Shown one piece after another: positions 55,301 to 64,000 of a stretch of 64,000 nt of DNA. This DNA is from Pyricularia pennisetigena (lineage: Eukaryota > Ascomycota > Sordariomycetes > Magnaporthales > Pyriculariaceae), in NCBI RefSeq assembly GCF_004337985.1, contig NC_043742.1:7068641-7132640 (forward strand). The letters are read 5' to 3'. Position 1 is the stretch's first letter; each line of letters opens with the position of its first letter. The notes under the pieces were generated by a model that worked only from the letters and a program-made list of their open reading frames with translations, searched no databases and had not been told where the DNA came from. Both the position numbers and the translations under genes were made by a program.

Positions 55301-57818
55301 GCTCGCCCGCCGCCCTAGTAACGCCGCGGCCCTCCGCCTTGGCCTTTTGAAATTCGGCCTTCTTCTGCAAGATGGCATCCTTGAATTCGTCCTTACGTAC
55401 CGAGGGTTTGGGCCCGCCCGTGATATTGAGAGCGTCCTTGCCACGCAATATATTGTCCTTGAACGTGTCTGGCGCAACATAGTTTTGCGTCTTGGTCTTC
55501 CGCAGACTGCCAAACACGTTTTTGAGCTCGTTGCCATCGCCGCCAAGAGAAGCAGACGGAGGAGGCTGGAAAGACTTGAGGGTACCTCGGAAATCTTTCT
55601 TTGGTGGTGTCTCGGGTTTGGGCTTGCCAAAAGCAGGAGAGCCAACTCTCCGCTCGGCAGGTTCACCACCCTGGGCCTGGCCACCATCTTCCGACGCAAA
55701 CGCGGGGTTGGAGAAGCGGTTGCGCAGACTGGGGATAGGCGAGCTCTCGACTCCCAGTGATATTGACTGGGATTGAAGCTTACCTGGGAGCGGTGTCGGT
55801 TTCACACCTGTACCCATGGGTGGAGCACGCATTAGGCCACCTACCCTGACCTCATGCTTCACTGAGGACGTACGCGCAATCTCGGCATCGGGATTGTTAG
55901 CCTTCTGGGCCTTGGCTTTGTTCAACTCAACCATCCAAGCTGGCTGTGAGCTTGGTGGTGGGGCCGGCTTAGGCTTCGGCGAGTCTGGCTTGTTAAGCGC
56001 TGCCTCCAGCCAACTCGAATTCTTGGATGGGCTCCAGCGCCTGGGATCCATAGTCTTGGACGGACTTGTTGGCGGTGTCGTCTTGTCTTCCGCATCTTTA
56101 TCTGTATTCTTATCTTCGTCGCTTTGTGGTGGTCCCTCGCCGCTGCCGCTCGCACTCGAACTCGCTTCAGGTGGAGGCGCATCATCGTTGGCGTGACTGG
56201 AATTCGGCCTGGATGAAGGCCGTGATGATGGCCTTGAGACACTCTGATAGAAGCTAGCCGGTCGAGAGTTTGGCTGAAGGGGCCCGCCACGATTCAAGTC
56301 CGAGACGCTATTCCGGTGTGACGTGACCGTGTCGGCACGCTGCAAACCAGTCGGCGAACTCACGCTCCATCTCTTGACACTATCAGTCCTTTTCATCATA
56401 GCGCTCTGCACAAAGCCACCCATGCCTTTGGTCGGGGAGAGTGGCCTGTTTGGAGAACGACGTCCTCCCGGAGTGGGTGATGTGACAGACGATCGATCAT
56501 GAGATGGCGAATCGCCATCTCGTGAGGCGTCGGCTCCTGGAGGGTCCAACCGCTGAAGAGGCCCGAGGGACAAGGCCGAGCCGGTCCTTACATGAGTCGA
56601 AGTCGACTGCGGTCTTTGGTTATCGGCCGAAGCCTGGGAGGATTGCGACGACATGCCTGGCATTTCTACCTTGAAAGCAGACATGTCTGTTCGTTCTGAA
56701 TCATCCTCGACCTGGCTACGACGGTAGGCTGGTGAGCTCTGGCCTCGGTCTGCGGTCTGTCGGAACCACGCAGGGTCTTTGGATGCCAGCGATTGCGCGA
56801 TCTGGTCCCGTGATGGTGTGGAATCGGTTTGCTCTGCTGAAGACCGGGCGACTGCGTTTTCAGCGGCGAACACGGATAGCGGACGGCTCTTCGGTCGATC
56901 AGCGCCACGCGAAGGCGGTCTTCGTTGCCATGAGAGTGTGCGCGTCGGGGACGTTGCGTCGGTGGGAGATGTCATGCTCGCAGATTTTGAATCGATGTCG
57001 GCTGGCGAGTTGTTCTCTTTGGTAGGAGATGTAGACTGGTGGCACTCGGGGGAGCCCACTCTATCCTCATTGGAAGAATTCGCGGTATCCGGGCCTCGGA
57101 AATTTGGTGGTTTCTCAAGGCTCACACCATCCAGAGAGGCCTGCGATGATTTATGATTGCGGTGCGACGAAGGCGGGGGAGTGTTGGCAGGTGAGGATTT
57201 CTGTGGTGAGATGGACCTTGCTCGTTCTGTGGGGCAGAACATGGAAAGTAAACAATGGTCAACATTTGGTCCCTGATCACAACAACAACAACAACAACCA
57301 GAGGAAAAAAACAACAAACAACAACAACAACAAGTAAGCCAAAAGAGCGAAAGCTTGGTGAGCGCGGACAACGAGCTAATTTTTGATGGGGTGCGTTTTG
57401 GTTCTGCGCCAACTGAAGCTTTCACTCTTAGGGCTGGAGCTTACACCAAGCTTGTTTGTTGACAAAACCTGCACCGGCCGTCGCCCGAGTGAATTGAGCA
57501 CGTGCGGATGCACCAAGGGAGAGGAAACATAAGCTAAAATACAGGAGACGAGTGGGAAAGACAGCCAGACGGCGCGCTCGTGACACTTGGCATATAGTCT
57601 GATGGATGTAGGCGAGTAGATAGGCAGGTCTGGCTGGGCGAGGGAGGTATGTGTGTGCCTGGGCGTGCATGAAACGTACCTTCACGGCGTGCTTGCCTCT
57701 CGCGCCTCTCCTGCAGTATCTTCTCCTCGAGCTCCCTCGACCTTGCTTCATCCTCTTCGGTGCGGCGTCCCTTCAACTGCTCCACGTCTCGCAAGAAGCT
57801 CGATACTTCGTCGGACAT
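52335..57818 (-). CDS. Large gelsolin-repeat protein with DUF4045-like N-terminal region
   Basis: This is a probable actin-binding or actin-regulating protein of filamentous fungi. Exon 1 is 57818-57680 (46 codons: MSDEVSSFLRDVEQLK...RRERQARRE, a charged helix), the 453-bp intron is 57227-57679, and exon 2 is 57226-52335, giving 1676 residues. Residues about 45-1280 are disordered, Ser/Pro-rich and full of SP/TP sites (the part I recall as DUF4045 in such proteins). The C-terminal 330 residues hold gelsolin-like repeats: QSVQLFRIDPDG, SEVYFWAGDQVSPSAIEDAQ, FPYLITQNGKCFLWKGKGSDVDE, EFWNIFDGQ, and AGIYIIDCFFEMYIVVGYGAQ. They end in a basic tail (GRSLRIVPLNQAL). A tandem array of SPQK units lies at 53890-54405. 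The long ORF upstream of 57226 is intron read-through and encodes a spurious poly-Cys stretch. Confidence 0.9.
53890..54405 (-). repeat. In-frame tandem array of R(P/A)LSPQKTGG units
   Basis: Ten units in about 515 bp encode R-(P/A)-L-S-P-Q-K-T-G(-G), separated by 0-10 variable residues (often RQFPE-x-E-x-P). Nine keep SPQK; one is degenerate (SVHK). A 150-bp block (about 54121-54258) is repeated at about 54271-54402 with few changes, showing recent expansion by slippage or unequal exchange. Confidence 0.93.
57280..57333. repeat. AAC trinucleotide repeat in gelsolin-gene intron
   Basis: Two AAC/ACA blocks (about seven and seven units) are split by CCAGAGGAAAAAA. They lie inside the 453-bp intron; antisense translation gives the poly-Cys and poly-Val ORFs seen here. 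Confidence 0.85.
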
Positions 57819-59018
57819 GGTTCTCGCTGCGGCGCTTTGCTTCTGCAGCCTTGCATGGCACAGAGAAGGACGAGGAGTGAGCTGGGTGTATCGCGTTTTG
57901 TCGATTGCGAATATGCGAGTACGTCGTCCTTTTTTTTTTGGTATATTGGAAGTCTTTGGTGTCTTTACCACAAACACGATGTCACAAAAACGTGGAAACT
58001 AAGCCAGGTACCAGACAATGTACCTAAGGCACGTAAGGTAAGGTTGTGGTAGGTTAGGTAGACCCGGCGAATGTTTGTCGGGCGAGAGTGGAGGGGTCGG
58101 TTAGGTACAGTACCTTGGTAGGTTCGATGATGCAGCAGGCTAATGCCTTAGCGTTGCTATTGCACCGAATGTAGCAGTGGAGTGAGCAAGCAACCCTGGT
58201 AAGAATGCATGGATATTTGGCTAGGCAAGCAAGGCAAGGTACCTATTATGTGTAACATGTTGTCTTGGTTGGTGCGCAAAACTGTGCATTACATACATCA
58301 ACGACAACCGGAACCTCCGTGACTGGACCTTTGAGCGTAATCTGCTTCGTATTAAAATGTGGAGATTTTGAGGTGTGACATCAAAATAAATAAATAAATA
58401 AAAATTACTTGATGTCGCACATATTTTTTGCTTGGTAAGTACTATGGTAGGAAATACAGATCCCTACCCCCGGGGGGCTACCTTGCCTATCCATACCTAC
58501 CTTATGCAATGCAAAGCAATCCGTCTAATCCTTGCTGCGCCCCCTAGGACCCGATTCGTTGGTGTCAAATCCCTGAAAATTGTCGACTATGATGCCATTA
58601 GGAAACATCCCCAGAGTTATAAGGATGGACTCTGCAATCCCGGACGCGAACCATGAGAGTCACCAATGTACTATACAGATATCTAACTACCTACGCTTGT
58701 ACAAGGCTGCTTATGCCAGCCCACTCTCTCCATGCTCGACCGCGAATCGTGGCATCACCTTTCTAGGCCGTCCATAACTGTTTGTATGGATGCAGAATGC
58801 CCCCCCCCCTTTTTTTTTTTTTTGTTGAATCAATTTGCCCGCCCTATTTCCAATCTAGCCTGCATATCAGCACGTCCCTTAATGATAAAAAAATAGAAGC
58901 TTGCACGGACTTTCCACGAGGTCGTCAAGTTGCAGCCATAAATTAATTGCTTCCGTATTCGGCCTACCCAGATTTCGTTATACAAGTTCCCGCGTCGACC
59001 TACCGGGTGTTTTTAGTT
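57819..59018. other. Intergenic: gelsolin promoter and ARL2 3' side
   Basis: No supported gene is present. The stretch 58010-58250 is dense in TAGGTA/GGTACC motifs (for example TACCTAAGG, GGTTAGGTAG, GGTACAGTACC). A TAAA repeat sits at 58387-58402 and C10T14 at about 58801-58823. Confidence 0.45.
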
Positions 59019-59936
59019 CTAATATAGGAACAACCTAGCTTTTGCATCCTCAACGACCCAAGCTAGCCCTTCCTTGAGATTGTTGCCCGTCATTGCACTG
59101 CACTCCAATATGCTCCACCGATGTGTGCGGATCTCTTTCAGTTGTAGTCTCTGAGTAGTTCACTGCTGGTCAACCGACATGCACCTTGGTCTGTCTGGCA
59201 AGGTTATATCCATTTGACTGTGCTTACCTCGAGGATTTCGTCTTTTTGCATGCAACCATTTACATCTGTTTTATTGGCAAAGACCAGAAGACTGGCACCC
59301 GAGAGTCGCTGTAGATCGTTGTCAGTTGTTATATTATCATTCCATGACCCGATTGGTACCCAAGACATGTAAGGGGAAAACAGGGGGAAACAAACTTCTT
59401 CTTGGAGTAGGCCGTGAAGCTCCACACGGCAGTCCTCCACTCGTAGACGGTCTGTGGCATCAACCACCCATATCAAGGCATCCGTCTTCTCAAAATAGTT
59501 TCTCCAGTAAGACCTCAGTGTCTTCTGGCCACCAACATCCCCTGAATGATGTCAGACTCTTGTATAGGGGCTTTAATACATGGCTTTTGGGTAAGGCGCA
59601 CTGCTTACATATGTTTAACTTGTACCTTCATAGCCGTCAGTCGTGCGGGTTTTGGCACAAGATGGATTCAAAATCACTCACCCTTCGTAGTCGATCGTCT
59701 TGATAATAAATCCCAAGGTGGGGCTGACGGTATTGACGTCCTCATCCATGATTTTCTTGACGATGGTAGTCTTGCCAGCATTATCCAGTCCACTTGTTCG
59801 CACAGTGGTCAACTTGGATTTCAGGATCTACTGTCTACCAGTGGGACTGTAAGGACAGTTTAATGTGCTGCACTTACAGCATTAAAATCCTCAGCTCCTT
59901 GTCTTTTAGTCTTGCTTTCCTGAGGATTGACAGCAT
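59019..59936 (-). CDS. ARL2: ADP-ribosylation-factor-like GTPase Arl2
   Basis: This small GTPase (yeast Cin4, fission yeast Alp41) is needed with cofactors for tubulin heterodimer folding. Six exons (59936-59878, 59792-59682, 59625-59609, 59541-59396, 59308-59228, 59150-59019) give 181 residues, matching the family's about 184. Motifs are in order: [29 protein letters not shown] (P-loop), [38 protein letters not shown] (switch I and II), [16 protein letters not shown] (guanine specificity) and [14 protein letters not shown]. Exon 3 is a 17-nt micro-exon encoding YKLNI plus split codons. Donors are GTAAGT, GTGAGT, GTAAGC, GTTTGT (weak) and GTAAGC. There is no N-terminal glycine, as usual for Arl2. 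All junctions were checked for phase. Confidence 0.95.
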
Positions 59937-62090
59937 CTTGCCTGTTGAAGGATGGAATCCCAGGCCCAAGACGCCTGCGACCACGTCTGACCGATCCAGA
60001 CCGCTTAGTCTTAAAGCAAAAAATTCTACCTAGTCGCCAGGAAGCAAAGGTTTGGGGATTTTGAAGAGGATCTAGAAGGAGGCACACGTCGGCTTCAACT
60101 CAAACGTTTAATTCGTCGGGAAGTAGCCTTGCGGTGTCCAGCGCAGGTACCTAGCAGGTCCTTGTAAAGTACGATGTGGCCCCGCTTGATACACGTGATC
60201 TGCTTTTTTTTGTTTTTTTTTTTTCTCCTGCGATCAACGACATCTGACAGATCCCGCTGCATGCATCCTTAATTTAACTCCCAACTTCCATCGGGGTATA
60301 GTGTCTCTGGGGATATCTTCACACCACCCAACTACTACAGCTCAACTCCCCACGTTGCAGGCCCGATATATTACGATTCAACCAGCAACCGACTCCACTT
60401 ATAGTAGTCGACTGTATCAGTTGGTGACTGATATAGGAATATAGTTAGTGCCCAGATTGGTAGACAGTTTTCTTGCCGTCGCTTTCCCGGTCTTTTTAGC
60501 TCTCTGTACGCTCAGGCCAGACATAAGAAGAGATCCACCATAATAGACTTTGATCATCTTTGGAGTTTTTATCATACTTGGACTGGGTAGCTTTTGCTCG
60601 CTTCCAGTCATTCCCACAGGTAATTTTCTATGTTCCGAGAGTATATATCCATTCCCCCCCGGGATTCCGATATTTAAAGTGGTTATGCACCAGAAGCCTT
60701 GGCAAAGGAAAAACATTTGCCACCGATTGTAGGACTATATGAGAAGAATACCGCTTCCACGAAGCGAATTCTGTCAGAACTCTTGACTAATTAACTTTCC
60801 TATATGTTCCTGGTCTTTGTCCTCTGCTGTTCGGGTACGGGGCTTCAGAGTATGGTCGCAATTTACATTGTACTGGTGCATTGTCATGATACATATCTCA
60901 CAGGAGCTACCAATATTCTTCCCCCAGATTTGAAATGACAAATCACCTGGTAAATGGCTAGACAGTTTTGGAATTGTGGAACTTTCGGTTTCCTGCCCAT
61001 ATCTGGGGCGGATTCTTCTCAGCCAGACAACATAAACGATTTCCATATCTGTATCGTTGAAACTGTATTTCCTGGTCAGGGTTCGTTGGCTGGCGCCTCT
61101 ACCAATGACTGGAGCCTTGTGTGTTAACCTCGTAACTTTGTTAGGAAAGAGCAAACAAGTCAGTACACGCAAGGAAGGAGGTAGGCAATTTGCCCCAATT
61201 CCAGGGCTGGCAGAAGGGCATCCGTGCCCGCTCTACTAACCTCCCGACCTGCGGTTTCTGCCGAGTCTGATCTGAGAGCAAACTGAGGTTCGTGGCCCGG
61301 GTTCCTACCAACCTACCCCGTGTCCTATCCAACCCTACCACAGGCCTGAGGACTTATCAGAATACAGCCCCAGTACTTTTGCAGCGAGGAAACACAAAAC
61401 TTCAACTTTTCACCTTGTTTTCACTGGAAGAAATCTCCACGCACAACCTTCTTGTCAATTATCTTGCTACAAATGACAACTTCTGTCTCGTAGCATAAAT
61501 TTATCCTTGACCACATCTGTCCCAAAACTCCTGTTTTTTCCGTACAACTTATCTTACCCGCTAAGCCTGCAGGATCTTTGGTATCTTTCCCCCTATTAGC
61601 AATTGTTTTTGATCATACCTCACTTCAACTGTGAGTTGGACCAAGCAACCCTTGTTGTCACAATCTCACCACACTCGTGTCAACATCAAACATCTTTCGC
61701 GCGCTCGAAAATCTTAATACAAACTTGCACGACTGTTAAGAGTCTGACATGGTATCCAAATAGGTCGCTCCGTTGAATCACCATCCTGGTTGCCTGGATC
61801 GGCTTCTTACCTTGAACTGACATGATCTTGAATCTGCTGAGATCTTTCACGTTTACGCGTCACGTCCAATACTTCGGAACAGTCCAGCTACGCCTGGCTT
61901 GGTAACATTTCAGATACTGAGTAGTAAGTTTTATATTTCTCCTCTGGCTTCTGATTACTGGTGACGTCCTGTCGTTGTTCTTTCGGCACCCCTTTGGGAT
62001 CATTGAGCCATTCATGTCACCCAAATACCAGCTTGGTAAAATACAACCGCTCACTCGAAACTTGTTTAGATCCCCAGTCGCTGCTTTACA
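59937..62090. promoter_or_regulatory. Divergent intergenic region, ARL2 / GNAT-domain gene
   Basis: This is 2.15 kb without a supported gene. A T8/T10 tract lies at 60206-60224. From 61360 to 62090 the sequence is CT-rich with few ATGs, resembling a long fungal 5' leader for the downstream gene. ORFs at 60774-61172 and 60417-60716 (minus strand) are not protein-like. Confidence 0.4.
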
Positions 62091-64000
62091 ATGTCACCTC
62101 CGAGCGACACTGAGCAGAAAACTCCTGCCAAGCAGGTTGCTAAAGAAGGGAAAGCTACCAAAACCCCAGAGCCTGCTATTATCTCGGCGAACTATGCACT
62201 TGATTGGGTAGTTTCAGATCACGTCCCAGCGGGCGACACAAGATATGGACAGGATTTACCTCCATTCAAACCTCGGTACGGCCCGTTCGGGCATCCTTAC
62301 CCGGAGTTCTGGAACACCCCAAAGCACCAGACGCCTGATCGGGCGACAGCAGACCAGCGTTCCCAGTGTGACATGAAGGATGGACAGAACCCGCCAACCT
62401 TTGACCCTCGCTACGGCCCTTTCGGCCATTCCTACTACCCACATCCTCATCCATACCATAGTTACTTCAGCTTTCCCACCATACCACCGCCCCCTGCATG
62501 GTACTCTCACGGACCCGGTGCCTGGCACCCTGGCAACTGGCCGCCGGTAAACGGTCGCTATCCCACTTCTGGAGAGCGGACGCCAAGCGAACATCTACAC
62601 GGTGGCCTCAGTCCTCAACAAGGTAATCATCACTCAAAGCAACAAAAGTCCCAACATGATGAGACCAAGGCTGTTCCTCCTGGGATTTCTGCGAACAATA
62701 CCGAGGTCAAAACAGCAGGATTGAGCAATGGACATTCAGGCTCCGACTCAGGACTTTCCACGCGGCTGAAAGACGTGAAACTCGCAGCATCAGTACTCGA
62801 CTTGGATAGAAACAGTCAAGCCGCTGACCTTGGCAAGCTGGGTGACCCGATGACTCCTGTCAGCATGAAAATTGACAAACCCTCCGGCAACCTTGCACTG
62901 CCTGACAACAAGACTGAGAAGCACAACAAAGAGATCAGCCATGAATTGGCTAAACATGACCATAGCCAAGCTGATAAAGTCTCCAACTACACCGGGTTGG
63001 GAAGCTCCGTGGATATAAGACGGCCAACGGGCTACACGCTTGATATGGACCAGTCTCCAGAGCCAGCGGATCAGCCGCTTGCATCAGACATAAGAGGATC
63101 AATTGGCCCTCCGCATGACCTTCATTTGTCGATGGATGGAAAGATGTTCAAGCAAGCGTGGACGGATGACCCAGCCGTGACATTGTCCTCCGAGTCATAT
63201 GTCATAGAGACTGTCCAAGCATGGCAGGTTTCTGTACAGCCCGCTCGTAACATTGATTTCGAGGAGCTAACAAGGGAGCTTGCCAACCGGTCAGATTGTG
63301 ATTTTGACCCTGCGGCTCTCCAATTTAAGTCACAGATGGAACCAGGCGACACCAAGACGCACCCCGACAACCCAAGCAACATGGATACGAAGAAGGACCG
63401 GAAGATGAAAGCGATTCTCCAAAGAAGCATCAAGGAGGATCGTGCGCGTGTCCCTGCGGTACCCAGGGAAGTGATGCCGCAAGAGGCGCTGGAACCACAA
63501 TTTGCCTGCCACATGCGCCCGGCCAAGGAGGAGGATCTGACCAGCGTCGAGAAGATCTACAACCTGGAACTCAGACAAGGGTTCCAGGCCCGAGACAAAG
63601 TACCGCTGCCACACAGGTCTTATCTTTCGCTTTTAAAGATGTGTCAAGGCCGGTCATTGCCATTCATTGTGGCTGTGGCTGGAGCCCCTCACGATGTACG
63701 GAACGGGAAAATTCCCGAGGTCGCATGGCAGAGCAGGGAGCCGCCGAAAGGAGCCGTACTAGGCTTCAGCTTCTTATCCCCATATTACAGAGGATTTTTG
63801 AATGATTTGGATTCTGCGGGCGACTCATCGGTTAAACTTGATGTCATGATCCATCCGGACTATCGCTCCATGTTTATCGGGACCGCGCTGATCGACAAGA
63901 TGTTGCAGCTCATCTGCCCTCGTTACAAATACATGGATACATGTCAATTCGTGGATGACAGCGCTGTGTCGCTCTACCGTGGAGCGCATAACTCACTTCA
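62091..64000 (+). CDS. GNAT-domain (acetyltransferase-like) protein, runs off the right edge
   Basis: This is an open frame from ATG 62091 (MSPPSDTEQKTPAKQ) to the window end: 636 codons without a stop, intronless so far. Residues 1-460 are largely disordered. They contain a twice-used Arg-Tyr-Gly-Pro-Phe-Gly-His motif (PFKPRYGPFGHPYPEFW and TFDPRYGPFGHSYYP), a Pro/His/Tyr-rich stretch and charged spacers. From about residue 473 a GNAT fold begins: HMRPAKEEDLTSVEKIYNLEL, LPFIVAVAG, GAVLGFSFLSPYYRG, then the acetyl-CoA strand/loop LDVMIHPDYRSMFIGTALIDKML and DDSAVSLYRGAHNSL. This layout (long disordered N-terminus plus C-terminal GNAT) suggests a fungal N-acetyltransferase of unknown target. 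R-x-x-x-I-G-x-A differs slightly from the classical Q/R-x-x-G-x-G/A loop, so activity is not certain. The C-terminus lies outside the window. Confidence 0.85.
   Translation, partial: MSPPSDTEQKTPAKQVAKEGKATKTPEPAIISANYALDWVVSDHVPAGDTRYGQDLPPFKPRYGPFGHPYPEFWNTPKHQTPDRATADQRSQCDMKDGQNPPTFDPRYGPFGHSYYPHPHPYHSYFSFPTIPPPPAWYSHGPGAWHPGNWPPVNGRYPTSGERTPSEHLHGGLSPQQGNHHSKQQKSQHDETKAVPPGISANNTEVKTAGLSNGHSGSDSGLSTRLKDVKLAASVLDLDRNSQAADLGKLGDPMTPVSMKIDKPSGNLALPDNKTEKHNKEISHELAKHDHSQADKVSNYTGLGSSVDIRRPTGYTLDMDQSPEPADQPLASDIRGSIGPPHDLHLSMDGKMFKQAWTDDPAVTLSSESYVIETVQAWQVSVQPARNIDFEELTRELANRSDCDFDPAALQFKSQMEPGDTKTHPDNPSNMDTKKDRKMKAILQRSIKEDRARVPAVPREVMPQEALEPQFACHMRPAKEEDLTSVEKIYNLELRQGFQARDKVPLPHRSYLSLLKMCQGRSLPFIVAVAGAPHDVRNGKIPEVAWQSREPPKGAVLGFSFLSPYYRGFLNDLDSAGDSSVKLDVMIHPDYRSMFIGTALIDKMLQLICPRYKYMDTCQFVDDSAVSLYRGAHNSL

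Noticed and set aside
57227..57425. In-frame upstream extension of the gelsolin ORF with poly-Cys
   Set aside because: It is intron sequence: poly-Cys comes from an AAC repeat, and a good acceptor (CCACAG) plus upstream exon 57680-57818 fit in phase.
1..64000. CRISPR arrays, insertion sequences, phage or biosynthetic gene cluster
   Set aside because: No regularly spaced direct repeats with spacers, no transposase, integrase or reverse transcriptase motifs, and no core synthase genes were seen; the context is eukaryotic.

Overview
The window is nuclear DNA from a filamentous ascomycete (Pezizomycotina, most likely a Sordariomycete). I infer this from short GT-AG introns (about 55-450 bp, most under 170) with CTAAC/CTGAC branch sites, from gene types specific to this group (HRI1, the DUF4045-gelsolin protein, a fungal LIM protein, a bZIP with the Yap-type basic region, Stm1-like RGG protein) and from gene spacing of one gene per 3 kb. 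It is ordinary core-genome sequence. I found no plasmid, phage, transposon, CRISPR or biosynthetic cluster signal. The sequence is a draft assembly: two N gaps lie at 49631-49651 and 51618-51627, both beside low-complexity A/T tracts.

I support nineteen protein genes, most with exon structures worked out by hand from splice sites and reading phase. Left part (1-20 kb): a membrane-anchored alpha/beta hydrolase (partial, -), vacuolar alkaline phosphatase (+), an F-box/leucine-rich protein (-), HRI1 (+), a secreted DUF5695-like putative glycosidase (-), long-form tRNase Z (+), a LIM-domain protein (-) and a large disordered basic protein (-). Middle (20-38 kb): a gene-poor 4.6 kb stretch, a bZIP transcription factor (+), a Stm1/SERBP1-like ribosome-associated RGG protein (+), a lineage-restricted hypothetical (+), an MFS transporter (-) and mitochondrial sideroflexin FSF1 (+). 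Right part (43-64 kb): after a 6.2 kb gene-free stretch come a LAMMER protein kinase (+), a fungal conserved hypothetical (+), Mediator subunit 10 (+), a 1676-residue gelsolin-repeat protein (-), the small GTPase Arl2 (-) and a GNAT-domain protein that runs off the right edge (+).

Neighbouring genes do not form a pathway. They are independent housekeeping or regulatory genes. Several pairs share divergent promoters (F-box/HRI1, DUF5695-like/tRNase Z, MFS/FSF1, hydrolase/phosphatase), and one convergent pair (HRI1 and the DUF5695-like gene) has stop codons only 52 bp apart.

The most interesting signals are within genes or in simple sequence. These are a tandem array of SPQK (CDK-consensus) units with a recent 150-bp internal duplication in the gelsolin protein, a 17-nt micro-exon in ARL2, an alkaline phosphatase whose start codon is cut off from the rest of the CDS by an intron, two plausible starts giving mitochondrial and nuclear tRNase Z, a LIM domain with a stretched second finger, a cluster of ACGCA motifs, very long A/T homopolymers (up to T63), and a TTTTA array of about 40 units. 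I did not find a convincing new multi-gene system.
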